A DNA stretch of 37,719 nucleotides from an uncultured Pseudorhodobacter sp. (lineage in GTDB: Bacteria; Pseudomonadota; Alphaproteobacteria; Rhodobacterales; Rhodobacteraceae), in assembly GCA_913062925.1 (NCBI GenBank), contig CAJXWJ010000035.1, forward strand, positions 1-37,719. The letters are read 5' to 3'. Made by a program: the position numbers and the translations under genes. Shown here in pieces: positions 25,285 to 33,312 of the stretch. The notes under the pieces were generated by a model. It searched no databases. It was given only the letters and a program-made list of their open reading frames with translations, and had not been told where the DNA came from. Each line of letters opens with the position of its first letter. Position 1 is the stretch's first letter.

Positions 25285-25581
25285 ATGCTGCGACCGCGTG
25301 CGCCTTTGTTTCTGGCCCGTTCGGTCTACCGCCGCCGGCGTCTTCGCGATGCGGCGCGGATGCTGCCGCTGTTGGGAGTGTTCTTGCTGCTGATCCCCTT
25401 GCTGTGGGGCACGCCGGACGGCAAGGGCGCGGGGGCGATGGTGGTCTATGTCTTTGCGATCTGGGCAATGCTGATCGGGCTTGCGGCCTATCTGGCACCG
25501 GGGCTTGCGCGCCCTGAATCAGATGCCGAGACGCGGATAGATCCGGTCCTGCCCAAGCCGGAGGGCGAGGATGCCGTTTAA
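25285..25581 (+). CDS. Small two-TM hypothetical protein
   Basis: 98 residues. A basic N-terminus (SVYRRRRLRDAAR) is followed by two hydrophobic helices, MLPLLGVFLLLIPLLW and VVYVFAIWAMLIGLAAYL, and an acidic tail. Positive charges before the first helix place both ends in the cytoplasm. No family is recognised. The ATG follows the receiver stop without a gap, and the end overlaps the symporter-kinase start by 11 bases. It may be a membrane partner of that kinase. Confidence 0.75.
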   Translation: MLRPRAPLFLARSVYRRRRLRDAARMLPLLGVFLLLIPLLWGTPDGKGAGAMVVYVFAIWAMLIGLAAYLAPGLARPESDAETRIDPVLPKPEGEDAV

Positions 25582-28276
25582 CCTTTTGGTGCTGGTCTGT
25601 CTGGCCTATGTCGCCTTTCTGTTCGCGGTGGCGTTTGCCGGAGAGCGCCGCGCATCCTCGGGCAAGCGCCGGTTTTTGCGCGCGCCGATTGTCTATACGC
25701 TGTCGCTCTCGATCTATTGCACCGCTTGGACCTTTTACGGCGCGGTGGGCTATGCGGCGCGCTCGGGGCTAGAGTTCTTGACCATCTACATGGGGCCGAC
25801 GCTGGTCTTTGTCGGCTGGTGGTGGATTTTGCGCAAACTGGTGCGGATCGGGCGCCAGCAAAGGGTGACCTCGATCGCCGATCTGATTTCCAGCCGTTAC
25901 GGCAAAAGCAATACTTTGGGCGTTTTGGTGACGCTGATCGCGGTGCTGGCGGCGACGCCCTATATTGCGCTGCAACTGCAATCGGTGACGCTGTCCTTTG
26001 GGGTCTTTGCTTCAGAGACGCCCGAGAATTGGGCGCTGCCCAATCGTGATGCGACGGTGTTTTGGGTGGCGGCGGGGCTTGCACTGTTCACAATCGTCTT
26101 TGGCACCCGCAATCTGGACGCCAAGGAACAGCACCACGGCATTGTCATCGCGATTGCGGTCGAGGCGGTGGTCAAACTGGTGGCGCTGCTGGCGGTGGGG
26201 ATCTTTGTGGTCTGGGGCCTTGGCGGTGGTGCCATGGCGATGATTGATCGTATTGAAAACATCGCCAATCCGGCTTGGGAGATGCGCCCAAGCCGTTGGG
26301 CTGGCTTGATCTTTCTCTCTGCCGCGGCCGTGATCAGCCTGCCGCGGATGTTCCAGGTTATGGTGGTCGAGAATATCGACGAAGGCGATCTGGCGCGGGC
26401 GTCTTGGGCCTTTCCGCTTTATCTGTTCTTGATGAATATCTTCATTCTGCCAATCGCAGTGGTGGGGATGGATCTGATGCCAAAAGGGGCCAATCCCGAT
26501 ATGCTGGTGCTGACGCTGCCTTTGTCGCAGGGCCAAGGTGGGCTGGCGATGTTGGCCTTTCTGGGCGGGTTTTCCAGTGCCACCTCGATGGTGATTGTCG
26601 AGACGATTGCGCTGGCGACCATGGTCTCGAACCATATCGTGATGCCGCTTTGGCTGCGGCTGCGGCCTGCAACGGCGCTTTCGGGTGATCTGCGGGTGGG
26701 GATCTTGCTGTCAAGGCGGCTGTCGATCATGGCGGTGCTGGCGCTGGGGGTGGGGTATTTCCGGCTTTCTGGCGGCTCAAACGCACTGGCCGCGATTGGG
26801 CTGATTGCCTTTGCAGGCATGGCGCAGGTCTTGCCAGCGCTGCTGGGCGGGATTTTCTGGCGCGGCGGCACCAAACTTGGTGCTGGTCTGGGCATGTCGA
26901 TTGGCGTTGTGATCTGGGCCTATACCCTGTTCTTGCCGTCTTTTGGCGAGGGTGCGGCACTTTCGGCGCAGGTCTTCCGCGAGGGGCTGTTTGGCTGGCA
27001 CTGGCTGCGCCCGCAGGCGCTGTTTGGCACCGAGGGCATGGATCCGCTGATCCACGCGCTGTTTTGGTCGTTTTGCCTGAACACGGCCGCCTATGCGCTG
27101 GGGTCGATGCTGTCTTTCCCCGATCCGGTCGAACGGGTGCAGGGCGCAAGTTTCGTTAATGCCTTTGACAACGAGCAGCAGGCCGAACGCTTGGGTTGGA
27201 GCCAAGGCCAAGCCGAACCCGAAGCCTTGTTGAACATGGCGCAGCGGATTTTGGGCGACGAGGCGGCGCTGTCATTCTTTGAAGCCGAAACCGCGGGGCA
27301 GGGCAAGGCGGGCTATCTGCCCGATCTGACGCCTGCGTTTCTGGCGGCCCTCGAGCGGCGCTTTGCGGGCTCGGTGGGGGCGGCCACGGCGCATGCAATG
27401 ATCAGCCAGCTTTTTGGCCGCGCCACGGTGACGGTCGAAGATCTGATGGCGGTGGCCAATGAAACCGCGCAGATCATGGAATATTCGGCGCGGCTGGAAA
27501 GCCAGCAAAGCGAGCTGTCGCGCACCGCACGGCAATTGCGTGATGTGAATGAAAAGCTTACACAAATCTCGGCGCAAAAGGATGCTTTCCTCAGCCAGAT
27601 CAGCCATGAGTTGCGCACGCCGATGACCTCGATCCGCGCCTTTTCCGAGATCTTGACCGAAGGCGATCTGCCCGCGCAGCGCGTCGCCGATTATGGTCAG
27701 ATCATCCATACCGAAGCGCAGCGGCTGACACGGCTGCTGGATGATCTGTTGGATATCTCGGTGCTAGAAAACGGCGCGGTGCAGCTGACGCTTGGCACGG
27801 CGAACCTTTCGGATATGATCGAACGCGCCTTGGCCTCGGCCAGCCAGACCCGCCCCGAACGCCGCTTTGAGATCCGCCGTGACGTCGCGCAAGAGGCGAT
27901 ATTTTTGCGCACGGATTCAGACCGTCTGGTGCAGGTCTTTATCAATCTTATCTCAAATGCCCGCAAATATTGTGATGCGGCCGAGCCTGTGCTGCGCATT
28001 GCTGTGCGCCAAAAGGGCGGGCGGATCATGATTGATTTCATTGACAATGGCGCGGGGATTCCAAAGCCGGCGCAGGCGCTGATTTTCGAGAAATTTGCGC
28101 GCCTTAGCGACGAGTCGCGGGCAGGGGGCGCGGGGCTGGGCTTGGCGATTTGTCGCGAGATCATGGCCAATTTGGGCGGCACTGTTGCCTATCTGCCCGG
28201 ACAAAAGGGCGCCGCATTTCGTGTCAGCCTGCCGCTGCGCTTTGATCCTGGCTTGGCGATAAATCTGCCGGCGTAA
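25571..28276 (+). CDS. Hybrid sodium:solute symporter-sensor histidine kinase (CrbS/CbrA-like)
   Basis: 901 residues. About thirteen membrane helices of the SLC5/SSSF fold fill the first 530 residues (for example STLVF-type packing around YTLSLSIYCTAWTFYGAVG and FSSATSMVIVE). A linker and coiled coil lead to HisKA with SHELRTPMTSIRAF (His679). The HATPase has NLISNARKY, DFIDNGAGIP and GAGLGLAICREI. The type is known from CbrA and the acetate sensor CrbS. No extra C-terminal receiver is present. The single-domain receiver of the operon is the probable partner. Confidence 0.93.
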   Translation: MPFNLLVLVCLAYVAFLFAVAFAGERRASSGKRRFLRAPIVYTLSLSIYCTAWTFYGAVGYAARSGLEFLTIYMGPTLVFVGWWWILRKLVRIGRQQRVTSIADLISSRYGKSNTLGVLVTLIAVLAATPYIALQLQSVTLSFGVFASETPENWALPNRDATVFWVAAGLALFTIVFGTRNLDAKEQHHGIVIAIAVEAVVKLVALLAVGIFVVWGLGGGAMAMIDRIENIANPAWEMRPSRWAGLIFLSAAAVISLPRMFQVMVVENIDEGDLARASWAFPLYLFLMNIFILPIAVVGMDLMPKGANPDMLVLTLPLSQGQGGLAMLAFLGGFSSATSMVIVETIALATMVSNHIVMPLWLRLRPATALSGDLRVGILLSRRLSIMAVLALGVGYFRLSGGSNALAAIGLIAFAGMAQVLPALLGGIFWRGGTKLGAGLGMSIGVVIWAYTLFLPSFGEGAALSAQVFREGLFGWHWLRPQALFGTEGMDPLIHALFWSFCLNTAAYALGSMLSFPDPVERVQGASFVNAFDNEQQAERLGWSQGQAEPEALLNMAQRILGDEAALSFFEAETAGQGKAGYLPDLTPAFLAALERRFAGSVGAATAHAMISQLFGRATVTVEDLMAVANETAQIMEYSARLESQQSELSRTARQLRDVNEKLTQISAQKDAFLSQISHELRTPMTSIRAFSEILTEGDLPAQRVADYGQIIHTEAQRLTRLLDDLLDISVLENGAVQLTLGTANLSDMIERALASASQTRPERRFEIRRDVAQEAIFLRTDSDRLVQVFINLISNARKYCDAAEPVLRIAVRQKGGRIMIDFIDNGAGIPKPAQALIFEKFARLSDESRAGGAGLGLAICREIMANLGGTVAYLPGQKGAAFRVSLPLRFDPGLAINLPA

Positions 28277-28334
28277 ACGCTTTTTTAGCAAGCTGCGGTC
28301 TAGTCTGGGCAAAAGCTGCTCGATGGGGAAGCAT

Positions 28335-29351
28335 ATGGCAGAAGCTGGACGAAATGCGGTGTTGCGGCGCAGGCTTGCGGCGCAGCGCGCAGCCTTGGCC
28401 GAGGGGAGCCCCGGCGCAGATCGCTCTTGGCGGATGGCTTTGGCACGTTCTGCGCGTGACAGGTTGGGCTTGGTGCTGGATGTGACGGGGCTGCGGATCA
28501 AGGCGCAATCCTTGGCCGAGGTGTTGGAACTGCCCTTTGAATATGCCCTGATCGCGGTTTTGCAGGGTCCGGCAGAGGGCATGGGGCTGATGGTGCTTAG
28601 TGCCGACGTTCTGGCGGCGCTGATCGAGGTGCAGACCTATGGCCGCGTCGGCACTGCGCCAGTCGATCCGCGCAAACCCACCCGAACCGATGCCGCGATG
28701 GTGGCTCCGCTGCTGGATGCAGCGCTGATCGAATTGGAACAGCAACTGGCTGAAGAGGCCGATCTGATCTGGGCTGGCGGCTTTCGCTATGCCTCTTTCC
28801 TTGATGATGCTCGCCCCTTGGGCCTCTTGATGGAGGATGTCGGTTATCGCTTGTTGAGTGCCGAGGTGTCTTTGGGCATTGGCGCGCGCAAGGGTATGAT
28901 TTATATGGTTTTACCCGCCAAAGGTCGTGGGGTTAGTCCCAGCTATGCCAGCCCCGCGCTGCAAGAAGAGGCGTCGGGCGCGCAAAGCTTTACCCATGAT
29001 TTTGCCGCACAGGTCGAGGCGTCAAGCTGCATCCTAGAGGCGGTTTTGGCACAGGTCTCGCTGCCTTTGGCGCAGGTCATGGCGCTGGATGTGGGGGCGG
29101 TGGTGCCGCTGGGACGGGCCGCGATCGACAAGTTGCAGCTGATGGGTTCAAATGGTCTGACGCTGACCGAGGGCAAGCTGGGTCAGCAGCGCGGCATGCG
29201 GGCAATCAGGCTGTCTTTACCCCATGCCGAAGCAGGCTTTGCCGCGCAGGTGCCAGATCTTGATCAGGGTCTGCCGCTGCAACCCATGTTTGCAGCAGAC
29301 CCAGAGGAGGAGGCCTCAGCCTATGGCCTGCCTATGGCGCAAGCCGGCTGA
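28335..29351 (+). CDS. Stand-alone FliM/FliN-family (SpoA domain) protein
   Basis: 338 residues. The C-terminal 80 residues form a SpoA/FliN surface-presentation domain: LPLAQVMALDVGAVVPLGRA, then KLQLMGSNGLTLTEGKLGQQ. The middle resembles the CheC-like domain of FliM in a diverged form. The N-terminal CheY-binding peptide of FliM (EIDALL-like) is absent. No other flagellar gene is nearby. GGGGA lies five bases before the ATG at 28335. The earlier ATG at 28323 is possible. The stop touches that of the convergent sulfurtransferase-like gene. Confidence 0.8.
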   Translation: MAEAGRNAVLRRRLAAQRAALAEGSPGADRSWRMALARSARDRLGLVLDVTGLRIKAQSLAEVLELPFEYALIAVLQGPAEGMGLMVLSADVLAALIEVQTYGRVGTAPVDPRKPTRTDAAMVAPLLDAALIELEQQLAEEADLIWAGGFRYASFLDDARPLGLLMEDVGYRLLSAEVSLGIGARKGMIYMVLPAKGRGVSPSYASPALQEEASGAQSFTHDFAAQVEASSCILEAVLAQVSLPLAQVMALDVGAVVPLGRAAIDKLQLMGSNGLTLTEGKLGQQRGMRAIRLSLPHAEAGFAAQVPDLDQGLPLQPMFAADPEEEASAYGLPMAQAG

Positions 29352-29786
29352 TCAGGCTTGGCTTTGCGCCGCAAGCGCATCCAACTGCGCGCGCAAAGGC
29401 TCGAGGTTATAGCCGTAACGTGCCGGAATCGCGATCAAATCATCGGTAGACAGTCGACCTGCCTGCGCAAGCGCCCAAACCACCGAGCTGCGGTTGCCAG
29501 AGGCGCAATAGGCAAAGACAGGGGTTTGCGCCGCCGCCAAAACCTCGGCTTGGGTGGTGACATTGGCCATGGTGATCGCGCCACCAATCACTGGATTGGC
29601 GACAAAGATCAGCCCCAAAGCCTCGGCCGCGGCGCGCATCGCATCAGTCTGGAGATCGTTTGGAATTTCGCCATCGGGACGATTGTCGATCACCACACCA
29701 AAGCCTGCGGCCTTAACTGTGGCCAGATCGGCAATCTCGATCTGGGGCGAGACTGCATAGCTTGGGGTCAGGGCACGAAATTCCAT
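29352..29786 (-). CDS. TIGR01244/DUF442 sulfurtransferase-phosphatase domain protein (Blh N-domain homologue)
   Basis: 144 residues. The active-site P-loop is YCASGNRSSVVW with Cys94 and Arg99, the hallmark of DUF442 proteins that share the dual-specificity phosphatase/rhodanese-like fold. In rhizobia and Xylella this domain is fused to an ETHE1-like MBL domain in Blh. Here the MBL partner is encoded immediately upstream as a separate gene with 67 bases between them, so they form a two-gene operon for sulfide or persulfide handling. Confidence 0.9.
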   Translation of the reverse strand: MEFRALTPSYAVSPQIEIADLATVKAAGFGVVIDNRPDGEIPNDLQTDAMRAAAEALGLIFVANPVIGGAITMANVTTQAEVLAAAQTPVFAYCASGNRSSVVWALAQAGRLSTDDLIAIPARYGYNLEPLRAQLDALAAQSQA

Positions 29787-29853
29787 GGTATCCTCGGGTT
29801 TGGGCGATGTTGCGACCAGCTTACCGCCGCTATCACCGCGATAAAAGCCCTGA

Positions 29854-30717
29854 TCACAGCCGATTCAGCGGCACTTTCAGATAGGACTGCCCATCGTCCT
29901 CGGGTTCGGGCAGATGTCCTGCGCGCATGTTGATTTGCAGCGACGGAATGATCAGCCGTGGCATGGCCAGCGTCGCATCGCGCTTTTCGCGCAGGGCGAT
30001 GAAATCGGATTTTTCTGCACCGCCGCCGACATGGATGTTGCGCGCCTTTTGTGCGCCAACTGTGGTTTCCCAAGCATAGTCCTCGCGGCCGGGAGCTTTG
30101 TAGTCGTGGCCAACAAAGATGCGGGTGGCATCGGGCAGAGCAAGAATACGCTGTACGCTGTCAAACATCACTTCAGCCGACCCACCGGGGAAATCGCAGC
30201 GCGCGGTGCCAAAGTCGGGCATGAACAGCGTATCCCCAACAAAGGCCGCATCGCCAATCACATAGGTCAGGCAGGCGGGGGTATGGCCGGGGGTATGCAT
30301 GACATCGACACGCAATTGCCCGATCATCAGCGCATCGCCCTCGTGGAACAGCTGATCGAATTGCGAACCGTCGCGGGCAAAGCGGGTGCCCTCGTTAAAG
30401 ATCTTGCCAAAGGTGGTCTGAACAGTGGTGATCTGGTCGCCAATGCCGATCTTGCCGCCCAGCCGCTCTTGGATATAGGGTGCGGCCGAGAGGTGGTCGG
30501 CATGAACATGTGTTTCCAAAACCCATTGCAGATCAAGCTCTTGCTCTTTGATATAGGCGATCACAGCATCGGCCGATCGGGTGTCGGTACGCCCCGAAGC
30601 ATAGTCGAAATCCAGCACAGAATCGATCACCGCACAGCCACGCCCCTTGGGCTCGCGCACCAGATAGGTGATGGTGTTGGTGGCCTCATCAAAAAACGCA
30701 TGCACGGCGGGGGTCAT
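29854..30717 (-). CDS. MBL-fold persulfide dioxygenase-like protein (ETHE1/Blh type)
   Basis: 287 residues. Metal ligands: THVHADHLS with His70, His72, Asp74 and His75, then HTPGHTPACL (His145), FVGDTLF (Asp162) and FVGHDY (His204). The segment GTARCDFPGG is the ETHE1/Blh-type signature. Family members oxidise glutathione persulfide to sulfite with O2, although Blh-like members can differ. GGAGAC stands four bases before the ATG at 30717. The promoter shows a dyad in its spacer and an FNR-type box upstream. Confidence 0.9.
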   Translation of the reverse strand: MTPAVHAFFDEATNTITYLVREPKGRGCAVIDSVLDFDYASGRTDTRSADAVIAYIKEQELDLQWVLETHVHADHLSAAPYIQERLGGKIGIGDQITTVQTTFGKIFNEGTRFARDGSQFDQLFHEGDALMIGQLRVDVMHTPGHTPACLTYVIGDAAFVGDTLFMPDFGTARCDFPGGSAEVMFDSVQRILALPDATRIFVGHDYKAPGREDYAWETTVGAQKARNIHVGGGAEKSDFIALREKRDATLAMPRLIIPSLQINMRAGHLPEPEDDGQSYLKVPLNRL

Positions 30718-30756
30718 CGCAGTCTCCTTTGCTTTGGTGTCAAGATAGGGCGTGGG

Positions 30757-30785
30757 ATAATATATTTCAATAACAGAATGTGTAA
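30757..30785 (-). promoter_or_regulatory. Promoter of the MBL-sulfurtransferase operon with SqrR-like dyad
   Basis: On the minus strand TTACAC (30785-30780) and TATTAT (30762-30757) are 17 bases apart; the -10 is good and the -35 weak. The spacer holds ATTC-N8-AAAT (30779-30764), one base from ATTC-N8-GAAT, the dyad described for SqrR, the persulfide-responsive repressor of Rhodobacter capsulatus. A repressor bound there would block RNA polymerase. Confidence 0.5.
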
Positions 30786-30790
30786 TAGTT

Positions 30791-30804
30791 TTGATGTGGA
30801 TCAA
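30791..30804. promoter_or_regulatory. Perfect FNR/FnrL-type box
   Basis: TTGATGTGGATCAA matches the FNR-family consensus TTGAT-N4-ATCAA at every defined base. It lies in the divergent region between the MBL operon and the 57-residue gene at 30880. For the plus-strand gene a TAGGCT hexamer at 30827-30832 would put the box near -41.5. For the MBL promoter it would be near -47. Confidence 0.65.
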
Positions 30805-30879
30805 AGCCGCCGGCGGGGGGGCGGGCTAGGCTTGGGATAAGATGCGCTTGCCGCAGTTCCGCGGCGCAAGGAGGCGAAG

Positions 30880-31053
30880 ATGGCCGAAACACTTCCCCAA
30901 ATCCCTGACCCCCGCAACCGTCTGGCGCAGCTTTTTGCGCAGATGCAGGATCTTGCGGCGGTGATTCCCGCCTGGGATGTGCCGCCACTGCGACCGGTTG
31001 GCCCTGATGTTGGGTCTGATTTTGAAGCGAAATTCGACAATATACCTGTTTGA
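30880..31053 (+). CDS. Small hypothetical protein, 57 residues
   Basis: A short gene with a strong AAGGAGG (30868-30874) five bases before its ATG. The translation starts MAETLPQIPDPRNRLAQLF and continues with AQMQDLAAVIPAWDVPPLRP, ending in DNIPV. It has no membrane segment, no cysteine, and a short amphipathic helix region around residues 13-29. No family is recognised. It stands behind a perfect FNR-type box and 79 bases before the crotonase-HAD gene. Confidence 0.6.
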   Translation: MAETLPQIPDPRNRLAQLFAQMQDLAAVIPAWDVPPLRPVGPDVGSDFEAKFDNIPV

Positions 31054-31132
31054 ACCGCGGCAAGACCGCCTGATGGGATTGCCTTGAGCCGCAACTGACC
31101 GCTTAATGGGGTATCGGTCGATGGAGCAGGCG

Positions 31133-32962
31133 ATGGATCAAGAGACCCAATTCGGGCTGGTGCGGCACGAGCGGCGTGGTGGCGTGGTGCTGCTGAAGAT
31201 GGCGCTGCGGCCGGTGAATGCGCTGACGGCGGCGCTGCGTCAGGCCTTGGCGCAGGCTTTGGCCGAGGTCGAGGCCGATCCGGCGGCACAGGCTGTGGTG
31301 ATTTGTTCAGACATCGGGGTGTTTTCGGCGGGCGGCGATCTACCAGAGGCTGCCAAGACCAATGCATCTGCGCTGACGCTTGCCGATCTATGTCTGGCGG
31401 TTGAAGCTTGTGCGAAGCCTGTGGTTGTGGCGCTGAATGGTCGGGCTTTGGGTGCGGGGCTCGAGTTGGCTTTGGCGGCGCATCGGCGGGTGGCATTGGC
31501 GGGCACGGTGTTGGGCCTGCCCGATATCAGGCTTGGCGCGGTTCCAGGGGCGGGGGGCACGCAGCGTTTGGCGCGGCTGGTCGGTGCGCAGGTGGCGCTG
31601 CGGATTTTGCTTGAGCCGGGCAGTCTGACGGCATCACAGGCGCTGACAATCGGCTTGGTCGATCAGGTGGTCGAGCAAAAGCTGCTAGAGGCTGCGGTCG
31701 AGGCCGCAACTTCTCTGATCGGCGCGGCGCAGCCGGATGGTCTGCCGCGCAGCATGCAGCGGCGCGAGGGGTTGCGCGACGGCAAGGCCTTTCATGCCGC
31801 GGTGATGGCGGCGCGCGCAAAATTCGAGGGCGCGCTCTTGCCCGCCCCGCAGCGCGCCATTGATTGTGTCGAAGCCGCACAGCTTTTGCCGCCAGATCAA
31901 GCGCTTGCCTTTGAGGCCGCCGCCCATGCCGAGCTGATCCACAGCCCCGAGGCGCAGGGTCTGCGTGCGGCGTTCTTGGCCGAGCGGCGGGCGCTGATGT
32001 TGCCAAAAGATTTGGCGCAGCTGGGGCTTGCGCGGCTTGCGTCGGTGACGATCTGGGGTTCAGATGCCAGTGTCGGCGAGGTGGCGGTGCAGGCTTTGGC
32101 GGCGGGAATGCAGGTTTGCATCGTCGAGCCGCAGCACGAGGCGCTGAGTGCGTGTCTTAAGCAGATTGCTGTGCGCCAAGCCGAGGCGGTCAGCGCGGGG
32201 CGACAAAGTGCCGAGGCCCGTGACGCCGATTGGGCGCGGTTGCAAGGCTCGCAAGACCCCGAGCGGCTGCGAGGCGCCGCACTTTTGCTGGTTGGAAAGA
32301 CCGCGCCCGCGTTGCCGCTGCCTCTGGCGCAGTCGGTGTTGCTGGGGGCCTTGCCCGCCGCGGGCGAGGGCGCACGGGTGGCTTTGACACCGGCACAAGC
32401 GGGGCAGTTTTCCGAACTGGGCCACAACGGTCAGGCCGCTCCTGAGTTGCTGGCGCGGGTGTTGAGTTTTGGCCGCCAGCTTGGCTGGCGGGTGATGCTT
32501 GTTGGTGCCGGAGGCTCGATTGATCAGCGCCTGCGCGCGACGCTGGCCACCGTGATCGCCGCGCTCGAGGCGCAGGGCTTGGCGCGGGCGGTGATTGTGG
32601 CGGCTCTTGGCTCTTATGGGTTGGGGCATGATGGCAGCAAGACGCTGCCGGCGCGGCCACCGGAAGCTGAACAGATTTTCAGCACCTGTGTCGCGGCGCT
32701 GTGCAATCAAGGCGCGCGGCTGGTCGAGGAAGGTGTGGCGTTTCAGCCCTCGGATGTCGATGCGGTCAGCGTGATGTCGGGGATGTTTCCACGCTGGCTG
32801 GGCGGGCCGATGTTTCTTGCCGACCGCAAGGGGCTCTTGGTCATGCGCGCAGAGCTGCGCCAGCTGGTGCCGCAAAAACCTAAGCTTTATGCGCCAAGTG
32901 CTTTGTTTGACACGCTTATTTCGGAAGGCCGCAGCTTTGCAAGCCTGAACCGGGCAGGCTAG
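31133..32962 (+). CDS. Enoyl-CoA hydratase/isomerase fused to a degenerate 3-hydroxyacyl-CoA dehydrogenase region
   Basis: 609 residues. The N-terminal crotonase domain has the oxyanion region FSAGGDL and LGAGLELALAAH with catalytic Glu111. The second catalytic Glu is replaced by Asp131 in GLPDIRLGAVPGAGGTQR. A HAD-like layout follows, but the NAD-binding glycine motif is lost: VTIWGSDASVGEVAVQ lacks GxGxxG, and the expected SPA-type histidine motif is not recognisable. The C-terminal helical domain still ends DAVSVMSGMFPRWLGGPMF. GGAGCAGG (31124-31131) lies just before the ATG at 31133; starts at 31106 and 31121 are possible. Hydratase or isomerase activity is possible; dehydrogenase activity is doubtful. 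Confidence 0.85.
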   Translation: MDQETQFGLVRHERRGGVVLLKMALRPVNALTAALRQALAQALAEVEADPAAQAVVICSDIGVFSAGGDLPEAAKTNASALTLADLCLAVEACAKPVVVALNGRALGAGLELALAAHRRVALAGTVLGLPDIRLGAVPGAGGTQRLARLVGAQVALRILLEPGSLTASQALTIGLVDQVVEQKLLEAAVEAATSLIGAAQPDGLPRSMQRREGLRDGKAFHAAVMAARAKFEGALLPAPQRAIDCVEAAQLLPPDQALAFEAAAHAELIHSPEAQGLRAAFLAERRALMLPKDLAQLGLARLASVTIWGSDASVGEVAVQALAAGMQVCIVEPQHEALSACLKQIAVRQAEAVSAGRQSAEARDADWARLQGSQDPERLRGAALLLVGKTAPALPLPLAQSVLLGALPAAGEGARVALTPAQAGQFSELGHNGQAAPELLARVLSFGRQLGWRVMLVGAGGSIDQRLRATLATVIAALEAQGLARAVIVAALGSYGLGHDGSKTLPARPPEAEQIFSTCVAALCNQGARLVEEGVAFQPSDVDAVSVMSGMFPRWLGGPMFLADRKGLLVMRAELRQLVPQKPKLYAPSALFDTLISEGRSFASLNRAG

Positions 32963-32974
32963 CTTTGGCTTGGC

Positions 32975-33190
32975 TTAGGCAAGGATCACGCCGACCAAAA
33001 CCGCCATCAGGCCCAGAAACGACACCGCTAGGGCTGCCATATTCAGCACCACCACGCGCTGCATCTTTGCCCGTGCCTCGGCATCGGGCAAATTGGCGCG
33101 CTTGATGCCCAGCACGATCCAGATGCAACCTAAAAGCCCAAAAATGCCCAAAATCGTAAGGGCTGCACCGCCCCAGATCACGAATTGCAT
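32975..33190 (-). CDS. Small two-TM hypothetical membrane protein
   Basis: 71 residues, two hydrophobic helices (about 4-29 and 47-70) separated by a charged loop KRANLPDAEARAKMQR. The loop has net positive charge, so both termini are predicted to face the periplasm. No family is recognised by name. It is convergent with the crotonase-HAD gene (12 bases between stops) and divergent from gapR. Confidence 0.75.
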   Translation of the reverse strand: MQFVIWGGAALTILGIFGLLGCIWIVLGIKRANLPDAEARAKMQRVVVLNMAALAVSFLGLMAVLVGVILA

Positions 33191-33312
33191 AAGGATTTCC
33201 TCGTTTTTGCCTTCTGCGGGGTAGCGTGATCGGCGCGTGCTTGCAAGGCCCGCTTGATCCTGCGCCGCGAGGGCTATAGGAACGGGGCAATCCTTGCAAA
33301 GCGAGTTGTCAA

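Noticed and set aside
28271-28286. GCG-TAAA-CGC followed by six T as a terminator after the symporter-kinase
   Set aside because: The stem is only three base pairs; it could help but is too weak to list as a terminator.
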